Assembly (NCBI GenBank): GCA_963723745.1
Contig: CAVRRZ010000001.1
Location: 1,178,001-1,242,000 of the forward strand
DNA from: CAVRRZ01 sp963723745
GTDB taxonomy: Bacteria > Actinomycetota > Actinomycetes > Mycobacteriales > Geodermatophilaceae
Length of the DNA: 64,000 nt
Reading direction: 5' to 3'
The notes below the pieces were generated by a model, which saw nothing but the letters and a program-made list of their open reading frames with translations, did no database searches and had not been told where the DNA came from. A program made the translations under genes and the position numbers. Positions 18,342 through 26,288 of this stretch are shown in pieces. Positions within the stretch are counted from its first letter, which is position 1; each line of letters opens with the position of its first letter.

Positions 18342-18938
18342 TCAGGGGCGTTCGCGGCGGGCGGCCGCGACGAGGGCCAGCACGGCCAGCACGACCAGCA
18401 CGGCCAGCACGGCAAGCAGGGCCAGGGCGAACAGGTACGCCGGGTAGGGCACCTGCACGTTGCCGTCGGCGAGCGGCCACAGCAGCGGGACGCCGGGGCC
18501 GGTGGCCAGGTCGCGGCCCAGGTGCAGCGCCACCCCGACGGCCAGCCCGAGCGCCGGGCGCAGCACCAGGCCGAGCAGCGCGAGCACGCCGACCGTCAGC
18601 AGCGAGTGGGTGACCGGCCGGCCGCCGTCGGCGCCGGTCATGCCCTCGGCGCCGAGGTAGAGCGGCAGGTGGTCGAGGTCGATCAACACCGCGCCGGCCA
18701 GCACCCAGCCCCACCACCGGCGGGCCGGGCCGGTGCAGGCGAGGGCGAGGTAGGCGGTGAGCAGGTGGGCCGGTTCGTCGAGCAGGCCGACGACGGGCAC
18801 CGGCCACGGGCCCGACCGCTGCACGGCGTCCAGCGCGACGATCAGCAGCAGCGCCCCGACCGGCAGCAGCGCCCCGACCGGCAGCAGCGCCCCGACCGGC
18901 AGCGCCCACGACCGACGGGTACGGACGGCGGAGCGCAT
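18342..18938 (-). CDS. YdjM-like (DUF457) membrane-bound metal-dependent hydrolase
   Basis: Membrane protein of up to 198 residues with about five helices and the conserved polar motifs of the YdjM/DUF457 family: LLDEPAHLLTAY, IDLDHLPLYLG, VTHSLLTVG and HLGRDLATG, whose Asp/His residues probably bind metal. The N-terminus contains three copies of an 18-bp repeat encoding LLPVGA. The start is uncertain: ATG 18938 falls inside a long hairpin (18913-18957), so a later start such as the GTG encoding the V of AVQRSGPW, just before the first motif, is possible. Physiological substrate unknown. Confidence 0.72.
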   Translation of the reverse strand: MRSAVRTRRSWALPVGALLPVGALLPVGALLLIVALDAVQRSGPWPVPVVGLLDEPAHLLTAYLALACTGPARRWWGWVLAGAVLIDLDHLPLYLGAEGMTGADGGRPVTHSLLTVGVLALLGLVLRPALGLAVGVALHLGRDLATGPGVPLLWPLADGNVQVPYPAYLFALALLAVLAVLVVLAVLALVAAARRERP

Positions 18939-18957
18939 CCGCCGTCCGTACCCGTCG
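18913..18957. terminator. Long perfect hairpin overlapping a start codon
   Basis: Perfect 20-bp arms (18913-18932 and 18938-18957) with loop GCGCA; the arm contains ACGGGTACGGACGGCGGA. It lies 15 bp after the stop of the GT2 gene at 18973 and can terminate that transcript, but it also contains the ATG of the hydrolase gene, whose initiation it could hide. Confidence 0.65.
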
Positions 18958-18972
18958 TGCGAGGCCGAGCCC

Positions 18973-19944
18973 TCAGCGACCGTCGGCCGCCCGCATCGCC
19001 ATGAGCGCGCGGGCCAGCGGGCCCGGGTCGTAGCCGAACTCGCCGGTGAGCGCGGCCGGGTCGCCCTTGGCCGTCAGCCGGGTGCCGGGCGCGGCGTCGA
19101 CCGGCTCGATGACCCGGTTGCCGTGCATGCGCACCGGCAGCTCGATGACGGGAGCCAGGTCTCGCGGCTCCGTGCGGATGATCTCCACGTCGCGTCCCTT
19201 TCCGTTGAACCGCTCGACCAGCAGGGCCCGGAGGACGCGAAGACCGTCCCGCCAGGTGTTGAGGTTGCTCTGACCGTGGATCCGCTCGGACTCGTAGCTG
19301 GGCACCTCGGTGATGCGCAGGCCGGCCTTGGCGATCCGGGTGTTGATCAGCGTCTCGATCTCGAAGCCGTCGCCCCACAGCTTGGCGCGGCTGCCCCGGT
19401 CGCTCGCGTCCAGCTCCAGCGCCGGCAGGCAGTGCGTCCAGAACGCGTTGTAGCCGTAGCAGAGGTCGGTGTACCGGGTGCCGAACAGGGTGTTGGCGAT
19501 CCGGTTGAGCCAGCGGTTGCCCCAGGCGCGCAGCCGGGTGATGTCGCCACTGCCGCCGCCGTCGGCGAACCGGGTGCCCTTGGCGAAGTCGGCGCCGTCG
19601 ACGAGCGCGTCGACGAAGGCGGCGATCTCGCGCGGGTCGGCCGAGCCGTCGGCGTCCAGCATCACGACGACGTCGCCGGTGACGGCGGCGAAACCGCAGG
19701 CCATGGCGTTGCCCTTGCCGATGCGGTTCTGCTCGACGATGACGACGTCCGGCCGCAGGAAGCGGGCGACCTCGACGGTGTCGTCGACGCTGTTGCCGTC
19801 GACGACGATGACCTCGTGCACGTCGTCGGGCAGCAGCCCGAAGACGTAGGGGAGGTTCTTGGCCTCGTTGTACGTGGGGATGACGACGCTCACCCGGGGC
19901 CGCACGTTGCGCGGGACGAATGGCGTGATGGTGGTGTCGGGCAT
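18973..19944 (-). CDS. Family 2 glycosyltransferase (dolichyl-phosphate mannose synthase-like)
   Basis: A 323-residue GT2 enzyme with VSVVIPTYNEAKNLPYVF, IVVDGNSVDDTVEVA, GKGNAMACGFAAVTGDVVV and the DxD motif LDADGSADP. The second half contains DLCYGYNAFWTHCLP, LWGDGFEIETLINTRI and ERIHGQSNLNTWRDGLRVL, typical of actinobacterial polyprenyl-phosphate sugar transferases that load a sugar on a lipid carrier. There is no C-terminal membrane domain. ATG 19944 is preceded by GAGAGGA. It stands alone, with a hairpin terminator at its 3' end. Substrate and acceptor are not readable from the sequence. Confidence 0.87.
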   Translation of the reverse strand: MPDTTITPFVPRNVRPRVSVVIPTYNEAKNLPYVFGLLPDDVHEVIVVDGNSVDDTVEVARFLRPDVVIVEQNRIGKGNAMACGFAAVTGDVVVMLDADGSADPREIAAFVDALVDGADFAKGTRFADGGGSGDITRLRAWGNRWLNRIANTLFGTRYTDLCYGYNAFWTHCLPALELDASDRGSRAKLWGDGFEIETLINTRIAKAGLRITEVPSYESERIHGQSNLNTWRDGLRVLRALLVERFNGKGRDVEIIRTEPRDLAPVIELPVRMHGNRVIEPVDAAPGTRLTAKGDPAALTGEFGYDPGPLARALMAMRAADGR

Positions 19945-20262
19945 GCCCGGAGTCCTCTCAGCGAGAACGGGTCCGGTTTCGCCTCTGCTCGCCGCCGGGC
20001 TCTGGCGACCAATGCGCCCGGCGGGTCATCGCTTCCCCGTGTATCGATCACTTGTCGTTCTGCCTGTTCCGGCGGCGGTGGTGCAGGTCCGTCGCCTGAC
20101 GGCGTCACGTCCGTGTGATCGCTCGTCCCCCTCACGCATTGTCACGATCCGTCGCGAACAATGCGTGCCAGGAACCTTTCTACGCGCTGTTCCGGGGGGA
20201 GTCCAGCGCTGGGCGGCACCCTTTAGGGGGAAATAGTCACTCTGCGCTACGGACGACGGGGC
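19945..20262. other. Intergenic region with a 10-bp inverted repeat
   Basis: No gene is seen. It separates the GT2 gene (start 19944, minus strand) from the PHP gene (stop 20263, minus strand), so it holds the GT2 promoter and the PHP terminator. A perfect inverted repeat, CACGCATTGT at 20133-20142 and ACAATGCGTG at 20158-20167 with a 15-nt spacer, lies about 190 bp upstream of the GT2 start and could be an operator or a terminator stem. Confidence 0.45.
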
Positions 20263-21315
20263 TCAGTCCCTCGTCCAGGCGAGCAGGTCGTCGGCGGTCC
20301 TGGTGTTGATGACGCGGCCGGGCTCGACCCCGCACTCGACCGCCCGCTCGCAGCCGTTGCCCTGCCAGTCGAGCTGCCCGGGTGCGTGCGCGTCGGTGTC
20401 GATGGCGAACTCGCAGCCCAGCTCGTTGGCCAGGGTGAGCAGCCGGCGCGGGGGGTCGAGCCGCTCGGGCCGGGAGTTGATCTCGACGGCGGTGCCGAAC
20501 TCGACGCAGGCGGCGAACACCGCCTCGGCGTCGAACGTGCTCTCCGGCCGGGGCTTCTGCGTGCCGTTGCGCTGCCGCCGTCCGATGACCAGCCGGCCGG
20601 TGCAGTGCCCCAGGACGTCGGTGTGCGGGTTGGCCACCGCGCGCAGCATCCGTTCGGTCATGGACTTCGCGTCGGCGCGCAGGTCGGAGTGCACGCTGGC
20701 GACGACGACGTCGAGCCGGCCGAGCAGCTCGTCGGTCTGGTCGAGGCTGCCGTCGACGTTGATGTCGCACTCGATGCCGGTGAGGATCCGGAAGGGCGCC
20801 AGCTCCTCGTTCAGCCCGGCGACGACGTCGAGCTGCTGCTCCAGCCGCTCCGCCGTCAGCCCGTTGGCGACGGTGAGCCGCGGCGAGTGGTCGGTCAGCG
20901 CCATGTACTCGTGGCCCAGCGCGATCGCGGCCTCGGCCATCTCGCGGATCGGGCTGCCGCCGTCGGACCAGTCGGAGTGCAGGTGCAGGTCGCCCCGCAG
21001 CGCCGCCCGGAACTCGGCGACGTCGTCGGCCAGCGGGCACCAGCTCGGCGTAGGCCTCCTCCAGCTTCGCCAGGTAGTCGGGCACCTCGCCCTTGTGCGC
21101 CTGCACGACGACGGCCGCGGTCTTCGGCCCGACGCCCTTGAGGTCCTTGAGGGTGTTCGTGCGGATCTTGAGGTCGAGCTGCTCGGCGGCCGAGGCCGTC
21201 GACGACCGCCGCCGCGGTACGGAAGGCCTGCACCCGGTAGCGTGGGCTCGCGGGCGCGCTCCAGCAGGAAGGCGATCCTGCGGAGCGCGGCCGCGGGCGT
21301 CAGGTCCGTGCTCAG
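20263..21315 (-). CDS. Helix-hairpin-helix plus PHP domain phosphoesterase (reading frame broken three times)
   Basis: The protein can be rebuilt across three frames. An N-terminal PolX-like helix-hairpin-helix part (ALRRIAFLLERAREPT, VQAFRTAAAVVDGL, TLKDLKGVGPKTAAVV, VPDYLAKLEEAYAELVP) is followed by a PHP domain (LRGDLHLHSDWSDGG, YMALTDHSPRL, GIECDINVDGSLD, VVASVHSDL, HTDVLGHCTGR, AVEINSRPERLDPP, FAIDTDAHAPGQLDW) whose His/Asp residues bind metals. It resembles actinobacterial PHP hydrolases of probable DNA-repair function. Frameshifts lie near 21232, 21190 and 21040 (an extra base in CCCGCTGG); all conserved motifs survive in some frame, so they are probably sequence errors. The start near 21315 reads CTG and may also be affected. 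It follows the DoxX gene by about 10 bp. Confidence 0.78.
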   Translation of the reverse strand: MSTDLTPAAALRRIAFLLERAREPTLPGAGLPYRGGGRRRPRPPSSSTSRSARTPSRTSRASGRRPRPSSCRRTRARCPTTWRSWRRPTPSWCPLADDVAEFRAALRGDLHLHSDWSDGGSPIREMAEAAIALGHEYMALTDHSPRLTVANGLTAERLEQQLDVVAGLNEELAPFRILTGIECDINVDGSLDQTDELLGRLDVVVASVHSDLRADAKSMTERMLRAVANPHTDVLGHCTGRLVIGRRQRNGTQKPRPESTFDAEAVFAACVEFGTAVEINSRPERLDPPRRLLTLANELGCEFAIDTDAHAPGQLDWQGNGCERAVECGVEPGRVINTRTADDLLAWTRD

Positions 21316-21325
21316 CGTCCGGGTC

Positions 21326-21874
21326 CTACTTCGTGGCCTTCTTGATCCGCTTCTCGGCCTGCTTCTGGGCCTTGGCGGCGCGCTTCTGCGCCTTCGCGAA
21401 GCTCTTCTCCGTGGCGTCGGCGGCTTTGCCGGCCGCCCGCCGGGCCCGGTAGCCGACCGACGGCTTGCCCTCGGTGTCGACGGCGGCCAGCAGCAGCCCG
21501 CCGAGCATCCCGGCGTTCTTCAGGAAGTTCGAGATCTGGCCGAACCGCTCGGTCGGGTCGGTGTGCTCCCAGAACCGGTGCCCGGCCAGCGTCGTGGGCA
21601 CGAGCGAGCCGGCGAGCACCAGCGCGGTCAGCCGCGGCATCCGGCCGAGGCCGAACAGCGTGCCGGCGGCGACCTTGACCGCCGCGTCGGCCTTCACCCA
21701 CTGCTCGACGTCCCTGGGCAGCTGCACCGGCAGCTGCTTGTCGGCCGCGCCGGCGACCTTCTCCACGATGGGGCGGGCGCCGGGCACCCGGTCCTGCGGC
21801 TTGCGGAGCGTGCTGATCCCGCCGTAGACGAACGGGGCGGCGAGCAACGGCCGGGCGATCCGGCGGACCAACAT
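21326..21874 (-). CDS. DoxX-family membrane protein
   Basis: A 182-residue protein with about four hydrophobic segments and the DoxX-like opening RRIARPLLAAPFVYGGISTLRKP, then MPRLTALVLAGSLVPTTLAGHRFW and FLKNAGMLGGLLLAAVDTEG. The last ~40 residues are a Lys/Ala-rich amphipathic tail (AKAQKRAAKAQKQAEKRIKK) likely to be cytoplasmic. DoxX-type proteins are small membrane proteins linked in some species to thiosulfate-quinone oxidoreductase or oxidative stress, but this subfamily has no settled function. The ATG is used; the PHP gene follows closely and may be cotranscribed. Confidence 0.82.
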   Translation of the reverse strand: MLVRRIARPLLAAPFVYGGISTLRKPQDRVPGARPIVEKVAGAADKQLPVQLPRDVEQWVKADAAVKVAAGTLFGLGRMPRLTALVLAGSLVPTTLAGHRFWEHTDPTERFGQISNFLKNAGMLGGLLLAAVDTEGKPSVGYRARRAAGKAADATEKSFAKAQKRAAKAQKQAEKRIKKATK

Positions 21875-21962
21875 GGCGACCTCTTTCGTCGAGCAACTGG
21901 ATGTCGGGTCGTGCTGTGCCCCGGTCGCGGCCCGGGCAATCGACTGACCTGGACCGTAGCGA

Positions 21963-22532
21963 TCATCGCCACAGGTCGCCCGGGGAAGAGGCGGTACCGC
22001 CGTCCCGGCGCCGTCGTCCGAACGCGGCCGTCGCCAGGGCGACGACGGTGCCGATGGTGAGGCCGGCGACGACGTCGCCGGGGTAGTGCACGCCCACGTG
22101 CACCCGGGAGTAGCCGACGCCGACCGCCAGCGGCGCGAGCACGGCGCCGACGGCGGGCGCCTCGAGCGCGACGCCGGTCGTGAAGGCGGCGGCCGAGCTC
22201 GAGTGCCCGCTCGGGAACGACAGGCTGCCCGGCGCCCGGCGCAGCTGCCGGTGCGTCTGCAGTTGCGCCAGGTCCGGCCGCACCCGGCCGAAGAGCCGCT
22301 TGAGGACGGCGTTGACCAGCAGGCTGGACAGGCCCTGCGCGGCGACCCCGCGGACGGCGGCGCGACGCAGCCGGCCGGGGCGCAGCGCCAGCAGTGCGGC
22401 GATGCCCAGCCAGAGCTTGCCGTGGTCGGCGGTCACCGACAGCCGGCGCAGCCAGCGGTCGGCGGGGGACGACGGCAGCGCGCCGACCCAGGCGTGCAGC
22501 CGTCTGTCCCACATCCGCATGTGTCCCCGCAT
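21963..22532 (-). CDS. PAP2-family membrane phosphatase
   Basis: A 189-residue membrane phosphatase with the three PAP2 signature blocks: KRLFGRVRP (KxxxxxxRP), FPSGHSSSAAAF (PSGH) and SRVHVGVHYPGD (SRxxxxxHxxxD), spread over about four or five helices. Family members dephosphorylate lipid phosphates such as undecaprenyl pyrophosphate or phosphatidic acid. Near several glycan clusters, recycling of the polyprenyl carrier is a reasonable inference, not shown. The start may be ATG 22532 or ATG 22520 (MRMWDRR). It is 88 bp upstream of the DoxX gene on the same strand. Confidence 0.9.
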   Translation of the reverse strand: MRGHMRMWDRRLHAWVGALPSSPADRWLRRLSVTADHGKLWLGIAALLALRPGRLRRAAVRGVAAQGLSSLLVNAVLKRLFGRVRPDLAQLQTHRQLRRAPGSLSFPSGHSSSAAAFTTGVALEAPAVGAVLAPLAVGVGYSRVHVGVHYPGDVVAGLTIGTVVALATAAFGRRRRDGGTASSPGDLWR

Positions 22533-22588
22533 GCGCCCCGACGCTAGGGGATGGGGCGCGTGCCGGCCTCCGCGGGGAAATCCGGCGG

Positions 22589-22739
22589 GCGGTGGCCGGC
22601 GTGGGCGCGCCCGGCGTGGGCGTGGCCGGCGTGGGCGCGGCCGGCGTGGGCGCGGCCGGCGTGGCGCGCCGGTATGCGGATAGTGGCGGCTACCCGGTCG
22701 CCGGCGGCAGCCGATATGCGGATAGTGGCGGTTATCCGG
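22589..22739. repeat. Tandem 15-bp repeats followed by a direct repeat
   Basis: About five copies of a unit close to GGCCGGCGTGGGCGC run from 22589 to 22665, then two ~29-bp direct copies containing TATGCGGATAGTGGCGG at 22669-22697 and 22711-22739. The second copy also has inverted CGGATA/TATCCG ends. They fill the gap between the PAP2 start and the CGNR gene stop, and nothing coding is seen. Confidence 0.65.
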
Positions 22740-22754
22740 GTGCCGGGTGCCGGG

Positions 22755-23286
22755 TCAGGACTTCTGGCGGGCGCGGTAGGCGGCGACGGTCGAGCGGCTG
22801 GCGCAGGTGTTCGAGCAGTAGCGGCGGCTGGCGTTGCGGCTGGTGTCGACGTAGACGTTGTCGCAGCCCTCGGCCGAGCAGACGTCCGAGCCGCTGCCAG
22901 CCGTGCTGGGCGACCACCGACGACAGGCCCATCGCCACGGTGGTGGTGAGCTGCTCGAGCGCGGGGGAGTCAGGGCCGGCGTAGTGCAGGTGCAGGTCGC
23001 CGTCGTGGTCTGTCGCGTAGGGCTGCGGATGGGCCAGTGCGAGTAGTTCGTTGAGCCGGGCGATCACGTCGGCCTGCGTCCCGGCCAGCGCCACGGCGCG
23101 GATGAGGACGGCGACGTCGGCGACCTGCCCGGACTCCGCCTCGGTCAGGTCGAGCGAGGACGCGGTGGTGAACCACTCGTCGTGCGCGCGCAGGAAGTCG
23201 CCGGCCCACTCCGGCTCCGACCGGTCGGCATTGGCCAGGTCGATGGCCAGCTCGACCGCGTTCGACCCGTAGGTGTCGTAGTCCAT
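22755..23286 (-). CDS. CGNR zinc-finger transcriptional regulator (one frameshift near the 3' end)
   Basis: ABATE/CGNR-type regulator: an all-alpha N-terminal domain (YGSNAVELAIDLANAD, LRAHDEWFT, VADVAVLIRAVALA, RLNELLALA, DGDLHLHYAG) and a C-terminal zinc finger. The finger is readable only after a shift near 22893: GVCSAEGCDNVYVDTSRN, then RRYCSNTCASRSTVAAYR and a stop at 22757. An extra base in CTCGGACGTCTGC explains it. ATG 23286 has GGGAG upstream. It is divergent from an MFS transporter, and between them lies a perfect 12-bp palindrome (23319-23348), the obvious candidate binding site. Confidence 0.85.
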
Positions 23287-23318
23287 TTGACTCCCTACCT
23301 TCCGGTCTCTACTCTCAT

Positions 23319-23348
23319 GTAGGTGGTCAACGCGCCTTGACCACCTAC
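23319..23348. promoter_or_regulatory. Perfect palindromic operator between regulator and transporter
   Basis: GTAGGTGGTCAA (23319-23330) and TTGACCACCTAC (23337-23348) are exact reverse complements separated by CGCGCC. Each arm carries a TTGACC -35-like box pointing outward, so a bound regulator would cover both divergent promoters. The likely binder is the adjacent CGNR protein; this is inference. Confidence 0.7.
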
Positions 23349-23372
23349 GTCATCCCTGCAAGGTACTTGGAA

Positions 23373-24580
23373 GTGCTGTCGTGCGTCGCGTACCTGACCG
23401 TCTGGCGGCTTCCGTCGGCGCCGGTCCTGCTGCTGGCCGGGTTCGCCGGTCGGCTGCCCTCGGCCATGGTGCCGCTGGCGCTGCTGCTGATGGTGCAGGC
23501 AGCAGACCGGGTCGTACGCGGCCGCCGGTCTCGCCGCGGCCACCCTGGGCATCGCGATGGCCGTGATGGCCCCGGTGCTCGGCCGTCTCGCGGACCGGCG
23601 GGGCGCCCGCGTGGTGCTGCTGGTCGAGGCGGTCACCTATCCGGCGCTGCTCGCCGTGCTCGTCGTCGTCGTGCTGAGCGGCGCCCCGCTGGAGCTCGTC
23701 CTGCTCGCCTCGGCGGCGACCGGGGCGTCGACTCCGCTGGTGTCGGGCACGGTCCGGGCGCTGTGGTCGCGGGTCGACCCCGCGGTGCGCCCCACCGCCT
23801 ACGCGCTGGACGCCACGGCCACCGAGTTCGTCTTCGTCGCGGGCCCGACCACGGTCGCCGCGATCACCGTGCTGGGGTCTCCGGCGCTGGCGGTCGCCGT
23901 CGCCGGGGTGCTCGCCGTGGCCGGCGCGCTGGCGATCGCGCTGTCCGGCGCGATGCGCGCCTGGACGCCGAGCCCCGCCGTCCGTACCGGGTTGCTGTCG
24001 ACGGCGCTGGCGCCGGGCATGCCCCGGATCCTGGTGAGCGGCTCGGCGCTGATGCTCGGCTTCGGCGCGCTCGAGGTGGCCGTGCCCGCCTTCGCCGACC
24101 AGGCCGGGGCGCCCGGTCTGTCCGGCGTGCTGCTGGCCGTGTGGGCGCTCGGATCGGTCGCCGGCGGCCTGTGGTTCGGGGCTCGCGTGGTCTCGGCCGG
24201 GCTGCCGCGGCAGTACCGGTGGGGGTTGCTCGGCGTGACCATCGGCATGGTGCCGCTCGCCGCGGTGTCCAGCCCGTGGGTGCTCGGCGTGCTGCTGTTC
24301 CTCGGCGGGACGGCGATCGCCCCGACGCTCACGGTGCAGAGCTCGCTGGTCGGCTCGATCGCGCCGTCGCACGCGACCACCGAGGCGTTCACCTGGCTGT
24401 CGACCATCGCGTTCGGGGCCTCGGCGATCGGGGCGGCCCTCGGCGGCGCGCTGATCGAGGGCTCGGCGGGGGTGACCGGTAGCCCTCGTGCTGGCCGCCG
24501 TCGGGGCCGCGCTGGCGGTGGCCGCGACGCTGGTGCCCGGGCTCCGGCGTCCGGTGCTCCGGGAGCCGGTCGCCGCCTGA
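23373..24580 (+). CDS. Major facilitator superfamily exporter (two frameshifts)
   Basis: About 400 residues with 12 predicted helices. The start region reads LPSAPVLLLAGFAGRLPSAMV, then after a frameshift near 23505 (gtgcaggcagcagacc) QQTGSYAAAGLAAATLG, the loop motif GRLADRRGARVVLL and helices to about 24470. A second shift near 24480 (ggtagccc) restores ALVLAAVGAALAVAATLVPGL and a stop at 24580. I place the start at GTG 23373, after CAAGG, because the TTG at 23337 lies inside the operator. The extra bases are probably errors. Control by the divergent CGNR gene and drug or metabolite efflux are inferred. Confidence 0.8.
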
Positions 24581-24732
24581 GGCCGGGCATCGCCGCCTGA
24601 GCCCGCGCATCGCCGCCTGAGTCCGGGGCCTCGCCACCCGAGCCGGGGTGGAGGCGGGTCCGGCCCCCTCGGACCGAGCCGCGGGCCGCTGGTAGTCTTC
24701 CTCCTCGGTGGTTCCGAGCGACTCGGGCCCCG

Positions 24733-24821
24733 GGAGGCTTCGCCTAGTCCGGTCTATGGCGCCGCACTGCTAATGCGGTTTGGGTTAATCCCCATCCCGG
24801 GTTCAAATCCCGGAGCCTCCG
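24733..24821 (+). tRNA. tRNA-Ser (anticodon GCT)
   Basis: An 89-nt class II tRNA. The acceptor stem GGAGGCT pairs with AGCCTCC (discriminator G), the anticodon stem CCGCA/TGCGG encloses loop CTGCTAA (anticodon GCT, reads AGC/AGU), there is a long variable arm, and the T arm is CCGGGTTCAAATCCCGG. No CCA is encoded. Confidence 0.97.
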
Positions 24822-24841
24822 CGCACGACAACTGAACACAC

Positions 24842-24914
24842 GCACCCGTAGCTCAACGGATAGAGCATCTGACTACGGATCAGAAGGTTAGGGGTTCGAA
24901 TCCCTTCGGGTGCA
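24842..24914 (+). tRNA. tRNA-Arg (anticodon ACG)
   Basis: A 73-nt tRNA. The acceptor GCACCCG pairs with CGGGTGC (discriminator A), the anticodon stem TCTGA/TCAGA holds loop CTACGGA (anticodon ACG, read as ICG after TadA deamination), and the T loop is TTCGAAT. It is 20 bp after tRNA-Ser(GCT). The enzyme that modifies it, TadA, is also in this window (40061-40527). Confidence 0.97.
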
Positions 24915-24932
24915 CGTCTGGTTGAGACACCG

Positions 24933-24968
24933 ACCTGCGCGCTTCCCCGACGGGGGAGGCGCGCAGGT
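24933..24968 (+). terminator. Hairpin terminator after the tRNA pair
   Basis: ACCTGCGCGC-TTCCCC (24933-24948), loop GAC, then GGGGGA-G-GCGCGCAGGT (24952-24968): a 16-bp stem with one bulged G, 18 nt after tRNA-Arg. There is no T-tract, as is common in actinobacteria. Confidence 0.75.
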
Positions 24969-25003
24969 TCGTTTCCGGGCCCATGGGGGCGAGGGCCGGA
25001 GCC

Positions 25004-25195
25004 TCAGGAGCGATGCACACCCGACTGCTGTGCCGGGAGCAGAGTTCCGGCGACGAAGGTGGTGACCCCCAAGAGCAGGGCCACCGACAGCGTCGTCGAA
25101 ACCCACCACATGGCCACCCCCGCGATCAGCGCCGGAATCAAGGCCCACGGCGCGCGCTTCCGGACTCCCCGCCAGTACGTCGTCTCCCTCGTCAC
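25004..25195 (-). CDS. Small two-helix membrane protein
   Basis: A 63-residue protein from GTG 25195: short basic start (TYWRGVRKR), then two hydrophobic segments (WALIPALIAGVAMWWV and LSVALLLGVTTFVAGTLL) and a short hydrophilic end. GAGG lies a few bases upstream of the start. Composition and length fit a genuine small membrane protein, but no family is recognised and no operon partner is evident. Confidence 0.55.
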   Translation of the reverse strand: MTRETTYWRGVRKRAPWALIPALIAGVAMWWVSTTLSVALLLGVTTFVAGTLLPAQQSGVHRS

Positions 25196-25498
25196 GCCTC
25201 GGGACGCTAGCGCCTTGCCTCGTCCCGGCCTCCCTGTGCACGCCAGGCTGCCCGGGCGGTTCGGTCCACCAGCGGGTGGTGGCGGCGACGTGCTGCCACC
25301 ATCACCACCGTGACGAGCGCGATGACTGTGGTCGTAACGCTCCTGCTCGGCCTGGCGGCGCTGGCCTTGTGGGCGCGGCGTCGTCGGTCGCGCCGCTGAC
25401 CGGGACGCTTCGCCTGTTGCGTGCGCCGTCGCCCAAGCTCAGCGTCCTCGTCACGTCACTGACGGTCTGGCGTCATGGGCTTTCCCTAGCGTCGCCGC
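25196..25498. other. Intergenic region with a possible 29-residue membrane peptide
   Basis: No firm gene. A short plus-strand frame at 25310-25399 (GTG start) encodes one hydrophobic helix with an Arg-rich end (VVVTLLLGLAALALWARRRR), which could be a small membrane peptide, but no good ribosome-binding site is seen. The remainder should hold the promoters of the divergent small membrane gene and the GerMN lipoprotein. Confidence 0.3.
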
Positions 25499-26125
25499 AT
25501 GCGTTCCTGGCCGCTCCTCGCCTCCGCTCTCGCGCTCGGCCTCGCCGCCGGTTGCGCCGACTCCCCGCCGGACGACGCCGCCGGTGCGAGCACACCACCG
25601 GCGGCTGACAGCAGTGCTCCGTCGTCCAGCCCGTCCACCGGTGCGCCTGCTACGGACGACGACCGCGGGACCACGTCGGTGCAGGTCTTCTTCAACCGCA
25701 TCGACGGGTCGTCCTGCAGCGTCGTCGAGGCCGTGCCGCGGGAGGTCCCCGAGACCGAGGCGGTCGCCACCGCGGCACTGACCGAGTTGTTCGCCGGTCC
25801 GACAGCGGAGGAGGAGCAGCGCGGGCTGTCGTCGCTCTTCGACGCCGTCACGGAGGACCTCCTCCGCAGCCTGCACGTCGCGGACGGCGTGGCCTACCTC
25901 GACCTCGACGGATCCTTCCTGGACCTGGGCAACGCCAGCACCAGCTGCGGCGGCAGCGCCGTCATGGCCTCTGTCGAGGCGACCCTGGAGCAGTTCGCGA
26001 CCGTCGACGAGGTCCGCTACGCGGTCGAGGGCGAGCCGCGCGCCTTCTACGACTTCCTGCAGATCGGCTGCCCGACGCCGAGCACCACCGGCGACCGGTG
26101 CGACCCCGATCCCTTCCAGCACTGA
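25499..26125 (+). CDS. GerMN-domain lipoprotein
   Basis: A 208-residue lipoprotein: signal peptide with lipobox LAAGC (Cys19), a Ser/Pro/Thr/Asp-rich linker to about residue 60, then a GerMN domain (TSVQVFFNRID, ALTELFAGPTAEEEQRGLSSLF, LHVADGVAYLDLDGSFLDL). In other actinobacteria GerMN lipoproteins occur as LpqB-like partners of two-component systems or stand alone, and probably bind envelope glycan; here it stands alone. Late Cys residues (SSCSVV, TSCGGS, IGCPTP, DRCDPD) may form disulfides. ATG 25499 is the natural start for the signal peptide. Confidence 0.85.
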   Translation: MRSWPLLASALALGLAAGCADSPPDDAAGASTPPAADSSAPSSSPSTGAPATDDDRGTTSVQVFFNRIDGSSCSVVEAVPREVPETEAVATAALTELFAGPTAEEEQRGLSSLFDAVTEDLLRSLHVADGVAYLDLDGSFLDLGNASTSCGGSAVMASVEATLEQFATVDEVRYAVEGEPRAFYDFLQIGCPTPSTTGDRCDPDPFQH

Positions 26126-26288
26126 CGGCAACCCGAGCGAGAGCGTGCGCGTCGGTCGTCGACACCGGCGTCCGGCGGGAGCTGGGCCGGTGACAGACGT
26201 CATGACGAATCGCCGTCCGCACGCCCCCGGATGCCGCCGGGCGCGGGGGACGATGGATCGGCCGCCTTCCCCGACGTCAGGCACCCGC

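Noticed and set aside
25310..25399. 29-residue hydrophobic peptide gene
   Set aside because: One helix and an Arg tail are plausible, but there is no clear ribosome-binding site or neighbour, so it is mentioned only within the intergenic entry.
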